Below are positions 7,091 to 11,574 of a stretch of DNA of 11,574 nucleotides, one piece after another. The translations under genes and the position numbers were made by a program. The notes under the pieces were generated by a model. That model was not told the DNA's origin. It saw only the letters and a list, made by a program, of their open reading frames with translations, and searched no databases. The stretch is from Alphaproteobacteria bacterium. Its GTDB lineage: Bacteria; Pseudomonadota; Alphaproteobacteria; Micavibrionales; Micavibrionaceae. The stretch's first letter is position 1. Each line of letters starts with the position of its first letter. Location: the NCBI GenBank assembly GCA_023141075.1, contig JAGLKL010000024.1, positions 1-11,574 on the forward strand, in the 5' to 3' direction.

Positions 7091-7348
7091 CCAATTCCTC
7101 CAGCCTTATAAGCACATAAGCCAAAACCAACTCAAACCGTTGATTTACAATGCATTTTTTGTCTTTTTTAAGTATGAACCTAATGTATCAGGAAGTGGGG
7201 GGGGAGGCCAAGTGATAAAAATAAAAAAAATTCTTTATCCACATCGTGCCAATATGTGTTTGTTTGCATTTGACTTTGACTAAAAAAACGGGTATGTCCT
7301 TCCAAATCATTGAGTTACAATGCTTTATTAGCTCTTAACCAAAAATCA
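7091..7348 (-). promoter_or_regulatory. Spacer between era and gcrA, presumed gcrA promoter region
   Basis: This spacer between two minus-strand genes should hold the end of the era transcript and the gcrA promoter. It contains a run of eight G (7197-7204), A- and T-rich tracts, and an imperfect direct repeat (7140-7156 and 7310-7326). No confident -35/-10 pair was found. After era, the minus strand shows only a weak 5-bp stem (CATTG paired with CAATG) without a good T tract, so a true terminator for era is not obvious and gcrA may partly receive read-through. Confidence 0.35.
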
Positions 7349-8275
7349 TTATACAGGAAGATGTAGACCAAACATCTCATAATTTTCTGCGCATTCTGTC
7401 CAGTTTTCCTGTACACGCACATATGTTTTCAAGTGCGTTCGTGTCCCTAAAATTCCTTCCAGTTCCTCTCGCGCTGCTCGGCCAATAGCTTTGATTTTTG
7501 CACCGCCCTTTCCCAGCAATATTCCTTTCTGGCTTTCTTTTTGCACATATATGACCTGAGAAATTTTAACACTGCCATTGTCAAAATTCTCCCAGCTTTC
7601 GGTCTTTACAAAGACGGAATAAGGGATTTCCTGATGAATCAGATCGTATATTTTTTCGCGCGTAATTTCCGCAGCCATTAAACGCATGGGCATATCAGTA
7701 ATCTGATCTTGATCATACATCCAAACACCTTCAGGCAAATTGCCGGACAGATATGCCGCCAGATCCTCTACACCTTTTCCATTCAACGCACTGATCATAA
7801 AAGTTGCTTTATAGGAGAAAGCGTCATTTAGCTCTTGCGTCAGCGCAAGCAGTTTAGTTTTTTCCATCTTATCAATTTTGTTGAGTACCAAGATTACATT
7901 TTGCGCGTTCCTGTCTTTTAATGTTTTTTGGAGCGCCCTATTGTTTTCGACAGGATTTTTTGCCTTTGAATCAATGATATGTATAATAAAATCGGCCTCT
8001 TCGAAACTGGAAAGAGCCGCATTTACCATGGCTTTTTCGAGTGTCTTTTTGGCCTTAAAAATTCCCGGCGTATCGATCAGGATTATCTGCGCATTTGCAT
8101 GAAGCGCTATGCCAAGAATGCGGCTGCGGGTCGTTTGTACTTTGCGTGAAACAATGGAAACTTTGCTTCCGACCAGTGTATTAACCAGCGTTGATTTTCC
8201 TGCATTTGGAATGCCAATGACACTGACATAGCCACAACGTTGTGTATTCTTTGATGTCTCTTTACTCTCAGGCAT
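7349..8275 (-). CDS. era: GTPase Era, 30S ribosomal subunit assembly factor
   Basis: The 308-residue product has the complete Era layout. The GTPase domain shows G1 GIPNAGKS (21-28), G2 region TTRSR (48-52), G3 DTPG (68-71), G4 NKID (132-135) and G5 SALNGKG (162-168). The C-terminal KH domain has the RNA-binding loop GKGGAKIKAIG (255-265). Era binds the 3' end of 16S rRNA and helps mature the small subunit, linking ribosome assembly to growth. The length is close to the usual 300 or so residues, with a short polar N-terminal extension (about 1-14). Its ATG lies 4 nt after the rnc stop, the conserved rnc-era pairing. It appears to be the last gene of the five-gene operon. Confidence 0.97.
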   Translation of the reverse strand: MPESKETSKNTQRCGYVSVIGIPNAGKSTLVNTLVGSKVSIVSRKVQTTRSRILGIALHANAQIILIDTPGIFKAKKTLEKAMVNAALSSFEEADFIIHIIDSKAKNPVENNRALQKTLKDRNAQNVILVLNKIDKMEKTKLLALTQELNDAFSYKATFMISALNGKGVEDLAAYLSGNLPEGVWMYDQDQITDMPMRLMAAEITREKIYDLIHQEIPYSVFVKTESWENFDNGSVKISQVIYVQKESQKGILLGKGGAKIKAIGRAAREELEGILGTRTHLKTYVRVQENWTECAENYEMFGLHLPV

Positions 8276-8279
8276 AGTT

Positions 8280-8966
8280 TTATTGCTCTTCTTCCGGGAT
8301 GCCGGTCATAAACTCAGCAGCCGTTTTTTTCTCCGCATCTGCGAGAGAGAGACCTTTGGCTGTAATCGGCGGATGCCCTTTTATGCTCAGGCGCACTTCA
8401 AAAACCGGTGCATGAGCGGGCCCACTTTGCGAAATAATTTCATAATCTGGAAGCGGCAATCCTTGACCCTGCGCCCATTCCTGCACAGCAGTTTTTGGGT
8501 GCTGAGGCGGACGATGCATTGTATAGATCACGTCCTGCCAGTGGGTCTCGATCAGGCGTGAGCATGGTTCATAACCACCATCAATGTATAATGCGCCAAT
8601 CAGAGCTTCGAAAACGTCGGCCAGTATATGATCGTTCTTCGCGCCTCCTGAAGCAGCCTCAGCGCTGGATAAAAGGATGTAATCTCCCAAAGACAAATTA
8701 CCGGAAAGCTGCGCCAGCGTCTTTCCCTGAACAAGTAAGGCTAGGCGTTTGGCCATATCTCCTTCTTTTTCTTCGGGAAAGTTTTTAAATAGCAGGGTCG
8801 CGATAACCAGACCAAGCACACGGTCACCCAGAAATTCAAGGCGCTCATAATTTTCCTGTCCGGAGAGGCTTGAATGAGTCAGTGCCCTATGCAACAGTTC
8901 AGGGTCTTTAAAAACGTAACCTATTTTTTCCTGCAGTTCCCCTATGGATCCGGGTTCAAAGCTCAT
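8280..8966 (-). CDS. rnc: Ribonuclease III
   Basis: This 228-residue protein has an N-terminal RNase III catalytic domain with signature ERLEFLGDRV (41-50) and metal-binding acidic residues including D48, D117 and E120 (in ADVFEALIGA). A double-stranded RNA-binding domain follows (about 157-222, PKTAVQEWAQ to AEKKTAAEF). The enzyme cuts double-stranded RNA and processes rRNA precursors and structured mRNAs. Length and motif spacing are normal. Its ATG overlaps the end of lepB by 11 nt, which indicates coupled translation, and era follows 4 nt after its stop. The lepB-rnc-era order is common in Proteobacteria. Confidence 0.97.
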   Translation of the reverse strand: MSFEPGSIGELQEKIGYVFKDPELLHRALTHSSLSGQENYERLEFLGDRVLGLVIATLLFKNFPEEKEGDMAKRLALLVQGKTLAQLSGNLSLGDYILLSSAEAASGGAKNDHILADVFEALIGALYIDGGYEPCSRLIETHWQDVIYTMHRPPQHPKTAVQEWAQGQGLPLPDYEIISQSGPAHAPVFEVRLSIKGHPPITAKGLSLADAEKKTAAEFMTGIPEEEQ

Positions 8967-9819
8967 TATCTTTGCTAACGCCTCCCTCTTCTTTAGGGCG
9001 TTTTGGATCTATATCCAAAAATAAGCGATCATAGCGAATGCTCCATGGCCATTTCCATACTTCGAATAAGTGCGCATAGCTGTTTGTCGAGAAAAATAAA
9101 AAGTCCGCACGTCCAATAATATTCTCAAAAGGAATGGGGCCGACCTGATCTATAACCCTGCTATCCGTAGAGTTATCGCGGTTATCTCCCATCATGAAGT
9201 AATGCCCTTTAGGCACTGTGTATAAAAGTGTATTGTCCAGCCGCCCATCATCAGATACTTCATATATGCGGTGCTTAACATCTCCGGGAAGAGTTTCGAT
9301 ATACTCATTGACGTCTTGCTTTTCGCCATTGTCTTTGGTGATTTCTTTTGTCTCAACCAATTCCCTTGGAATAATCCGGTCATTAATAAATAGGCGTCCG
9401 CGCATAACCTGAATATCATCTCCCGGCAAGCCGACAATGCGCTTGATATAATCAATCCCGTCATTGCTTGGCAAGGCAAATACGACAACATCTCCGCGCT
9501 TTGGTTTCTTGGCAAAAATCCGGTTTTCTATGGGAGCAAGCGCAAAAGGAAAAGAATAGCGGCTATAGCCGTATGCCGGTTTATTGACAAACAGGTAATC
9601 ACCGACCAAAAGGGTCGGCTTCATGGATCCTGATGGGATGTTAAAAGGCTCAAAAAGAATTGAGCGAATAACCAAGGCGATCAATATAGCAATCGCAGCG
9701 GTTTTGAAGAATTCTCCCATCTCTCCTTTTTCAAGTAAAACCGGTTTATCTTCTGCGCTGTTGTCTTGACTATTGTCTTGATTGTTGTTTTGAACCATAT
9801 TTTCCGATTTTTCAGACAT
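8956..9819 (-). CDS. lepB: Signal peptidase I
   Basis: The product (287 residues from ATG 9819) is a type I signal peptidase of family S26. A polar, Asn/Gln/Asp-rich N-terminus (about 1-35) precedes one membrane segment (about 38-57). The catalytic serine follows in PSGSM (S65) and the catalytic lysine in YIKRIVGLPGD (K126). RGDVVVF (108-114) and GDNRDNSTDSR are the other conserved boxes. It removes signal peptides from exported proteins at the outer face of the inner membrane. I chose ATG 9819 because it gives a family-like N-terminus. A TTG at 9877-9879 would add 20 residues and ATG 9798 would remove 7; none has a strong ribosome site. The 78-nt gap after acpS is the only sizeable gap in the operon. 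It does not itself process the prepilins, which need a separate prepilin peptidase. Confidence 0.95.
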   Translation of the reverse strand: MSEKSENMVQNNNQDNSQDNSAEDKPVLLEKGEMGEFFKTAAIAILIALVIRSILFEPFNIPSGSMKPTLLVGDYLFVNKPAYGYSRYSFPFALAPIENRIFAKKPKRGDVVVFALPSNDGIDYIKRIVGLPGDDIQVMRGRLFINDRIIPRELVETKEITKDNGEKQDVNEYIETLPGDVKHRIYEVSDDGRLDNTLLYTVPKGHYFMMGDNRDNSTDSRVIDQVGPIPFENIIGRADFLFFSTNSYAHLFEVWKWPWSIRYDRLFLDIDPKRPKEEGGVSKDNEL

Positions 9820-9897
9820 GTCAACGGGTTTACAGGAAAAAACCGGACAATTCCAGTAAAGAATGTGTTTTACAAACAAAATAAAAGCTCAAGATTA

Positions 9898-10299
9898 TTA
9901 TACCGCTTCTATTACCACAAAAGCCTGAGCGTACGGGTGTTCATCGCTTAATGATAAATGCAGATGCGCGGTTTTTCCTTGCGGGGTTATGGCCTTAAGC
10001 CGCTTTAATGCGCCATTCTCAAGTTTTAAAAAAGGGCGACCGTTTTCGTCGGTGATTATACTGATATCGTTCATGCGCACGCCGTCAGCAAAACCCATCC
10101 CCAGAGCTTTTGCACAAGCCTCCTTGGCAGCGAAACGTTTTGCAAACGTGGCGCTTTGTCCTTTTTGGGTACTGCTTTGCTTTGCTTTAGCTCTCTCTTT
10201 TTTGCTAAAGCACCGGACAATAAAGCGCTCGCCGAAACGCTCTAGAAGTTTTTCGATGCGTTTTATGTCGGTTAGATCATTGCCTATACCAATTATCAT
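9898..10299 (-). CDS. acpS: Holo-[acyl-carrier-protein] synthase
   Basis: The 133-residue enzyme transfers the 4'-phosphopantetheine arm of coenzyme A onto apo-acyl carrier protein, which fatty-acid synthesis requires. It shows the AcpS N-terminus MIIGIGNDLTDI with metal-binding D8, the central FAKRFAAKEACAKALG box (52-67, E60 metal-binding) and the C-terminal HLSLSDE box (114-120). The frame is open further upstream, but that extension overlaps the previous gene and is unlike the family. ATG 10299 has GAGG 7 nt before it. Its ATG shares one base with the stop codon of the DUF2062 gene (TAATG), typical of coupled translation. An insert-like charged stretch (about 34-50) makes it slightly longer than the 126-residue E. 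coli enzyme. Confidence 0.95.
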   Translation of the reverse strand: MIIGIGNDLTDIKRIEKLLERFGERFIVRCFSKKERAKAKQSSTQKGQSATFAKRFAAKEACAKALGMGFADGVRMNDISIITDENGRPFLKLENGALKRLKAITPQGKTAHLHLSLSDEHPYAQAFVVIEAV

Positions 10300-10895
10300 T
10301 ACCGAACCTCTTGCCCGGAGGCTCGCAATTTTTCTTCTTTGCGCTTTTTCTGTCGAAGGTCTTTGGCTCCTGCTTTGGCTTTCTTGGCAACATGCACAAG
10401 AGGAAAATAGACAAAATATGCCGGCGTGATGGCCACAAACACGAGGATATATCCGCCCAACATCCATGGCATAAACAGCTCCATCGGCTGGGTCTTGGCT
10501 ATGTCCCACATAATGGAAATGCTGAGTTCGTCCGGAAGACCTTCAGCGCCTCCTAAACCGAAAAAACAGAATAAGAACCGGCCAAGTGAAAAGGCCGCCC
10601 ACCAAATAAACGGAAACGTCCATGGATTGCCAAAAAATGTGCCCATCATTGCTGTAAATGCATTACCGCGCAAAATGAAGGCCAAAATCCCGGCCTGAAT
10701 GAAATGGGTTCCTAAAAGCGGTGAAAAGGACACTCCCAAACCAATAGCCAACCCCAATGCAAGGCTGTGGGTCGTATCGGCTATGCGCAGCAATCGGTGT
10801 TTGGCGTAGATGAACGCGCGGCTCCATCCCATTGACGGCCAAAAAACTTCTGTTATTAATTCGATGATTGTTAAAGATTTGCGCCTTTTGAACAT
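10299..10895 (-). CDS. DUF2062 family inner-membrane protein
   Basis: This 198-residue protein matches the DUF2062 family, recognised from the run HSLALGLAIGLGVSFSPLLG (43-62) and the GNPWTFPFIW segment (89-98). Three hydrophobic stretches are visible, about 44-76, 85-112 and 138-165. The ends are basic, and the C-terminus (about 170-198) is strongly charged with many Lys, Arg and Glu. No biochemical function is established for the family. Members often sit beside acpS, lepB, rnc and era in Alphaproteobacteria, as here, where it is the first gene of that operon and shares a base with acpS. The start lacks a clear ribosome site: one arm of an inverted repeat lies directly before the ATG. Confidence 0.88.
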   Translation of the reverse strand: MFKRRKSLTIIELITEVFWPSMGWSRAFIYAKHRLLRIADTTHSLALGLAIGLGVSFSPLLGTHFIQAGILAFILRGNAFTAMMGTFFGNPWTFPFIWWAAFSLGRFLFCFFGLGGAEGLPDELSISIMWDIAKTQPMELFMPWMLGGYILVFVAITPAYFVYFPLVHVAKKAKAGAKDLRQKKRKEEKLRASGQEVR

Positions 10896-11010
10896 TGTCT
10901 ATACACTTATTTTCCGATACCACCTTTTCGGGTGTATAGACTATACAGTATGAAGAATTCTTGAAAGAAAAATCTACTATTTTTGTGCCATATTTGAAGG
11001 ACGTATTTCC
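10896..11010. promoter_or_regulatory. Divergent promoter region between the DUF2062-acpS operon and apt, with operator-like palindromes
   Basis: The two transcription units point away from this 115-bp gap. It contains a perfect 15-bp palindrome, TGTATAG-A-CTATACA (10933-10947). One arm, extended to GTGTATAGAC (10932-10941), is repeated inverted at 10897-10906 (GTCTATACAC), so the half-site occurs three times. On the minus strand the palindrome holds TATAGT, a good -10 candidate for the DUF2062 operon. On the plus strand it holds TATAGA with a poor -35. A further small palindrome, AAGAATTCTT, lies at 10953-10962. A ribosome site AAGGA precedes apt by about 9 nt. A protein bound at the palindrome would be placed to control both directions; which protein cannot be told. 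Confidence 0.5.
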
Positions 11011-11535
11011 ATGGACGATTTGCTTGACCATTTCAAAGTATATCCAAACTTTCCAAAACCGGGGATTAATTTCTACGATATTCAATCGGCTCTGGCCAAG
11101 CCTGATGTCTGGGCCAAGATAAATGACAAGCTCTGTGAGCTTGTTCACGAAAGCGGTGCGGAAATTGTGATTGGCACTGAATCCCGGGGTTTTATTACCG
11201 GTATGCCGGTTGCTTTAAATCTCGGTCTTCCCTTTGGAATGGTACGGAAACCCGGGAAATTACCCGGAGAGGTCGTAAATCAGGAATATGCTCTGGAATA
11301 TGGCACAGATAAAATCGAGCTTCAAAAAGACCTTATAAGGCAGGGAATGAAGGTTGCCCTTCTTGATGATTTGATGGCCACCGGTGGAACGATGAAAGCA
11401 AGCGCTGATCTGGTTGAGAAACTTAGCGGCAAGATTGTGCTAGGTGCTTGTGTGCTTGAGCTTTATGAACTGAAGGGTCGTGAGAAAATAGTCTTTCCTT
11501 TTGAAGGCCTTGTCCAAGCACCACTGGATCCATGA
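11011..11535 (+). CDS. apt: Adenine phosphoribosyltransferase
   Basis: The 174-residue product matches Apt. It has the N-terminal FPKPGINFYDI (14-24), IGTESRGF (54-61), the RKPGKLPGE loop (79-87), the YALEYGTD box (93-100) and the PRPP-binding motif VALLDDLMATGGT (115-127). The enzyme salvages adenine, joining it to phosphoribosyl pyrophosphate to give AMP and pyrophosphate in the cytoplasm. Length is normal for the family (about 170-180 residues). The C-terminus ends in APLDP. It is transcribed away from the DUF2062-acpS operon and may share control with it through the palindromes in the gap. The last 39 bases after its stop contain no terminator or gene that I can see. Confidence 0.96.
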   Translation: MDDLLDHFKVYPNFPKPGINFYDIQSALAKPDVWAKINDKLCELVHESGAEIVIGTESRGFITGMPVALNLGLPFGMVRKPGKLPGEVVNQEYALEYGTDKIELQKDLIRQGMKVALLDDLMATGGTMKASADLVEKLSGKIVLGACVLELYELKGREKIVFPFEGLVQAPLDP

Positions 11536-11574
11536 AGCATTCGTTGTTTTTTAATATAGACCCCGTTTTAAAAA

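Noticed and set aside
7091..7348. CcrM/GcrA GANTC sites controlling gcrA
   Set aside because: Scanning the spacer found no GANTC.
10300..10509. N-terminal extension of AcpS by 70 residues
   Set aside because: The added sequence overlaps the DUF2062 gene and is unlike the AcpS family. ATG 10299 has a good ribosome site and the canonical N-terminus.
1..11574. CRISPR array, rRNA or tRNA genes
   Set aside because: No regularly spaced direct repeats and no recognisable structural RNA sequence were seen on either strand.

Overview
The window looks like chromosomal DNA of an alphaproteobacterium. The best marker is a GcrA-type cell-cycle regulator at 6548-7090 (minus strand), a family essentially confined to Alphaproteobacteria. 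Two further features agree: the gene order acpS-lepB-rnc-era and a cold-shock protein with two cold-shock domains. Base composition is moderate to AT-leaning by eye. I cannot name a genus.

Left part (1-6365, plus strand). A double-domain cold-shock protein gene (259-780) is followed by a terminator-like hairpin. Next comes a tight run of three large prepilin-like genes (994-2346, 2328-4844, 4910-6331). All three proteins start with a type IV pilin leader and hydrophobic helix, and all share the same ordered set of motifs: a YPCPA box, an LPF box, a beta-rich core with an ENC box, a cysteine pair, and a closing C...G...C box. The first and third carry a GIGT...V.GD.RA element of the kind found in phage tail fibres; the second has a decayed version. 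The second also has a long cysteine-rich tail with recurring C-x-C pairs. They are best read as paralogous surface pilin/adhesin subunits. No pilus ATPase, platform protein or prepilin peptidase is in the window, so assembly would depend on genes elsewhere. The whole block lies between two inverted copies of a 20-bp sequence (1-20 and 6346-6365, 19 of 20 identical).

Middle (6366-7348). Back-to-back terminator hairpins separate the pilin operon from the convergent gcrA gene. The spacer upstream of gcrA holds a run of eight G and a short imperfect direct repeat.

Right part (7349-10895, minus strand). This is a compact housekeeping operon read in the order DUF2062 membrane protein, acpS, lepB, rnc, era. 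The genes overlap or nearly touch except for a 78-nt gap before lepB. They serve acyl-carrier-protein activation, signal-peptide removal, double-stranded RNA processing and 30S ribosome maturation. A 115-bp divergent promoter region with a perfect 7-1-7 palindrome separates this operon from apt (11011-11535, plus strand), which encodes adenine phosphoribosyltransferase.

The part most likely to hold something undescribed is the triple prepilin/fibre cassette and its flanking inverted repeats.
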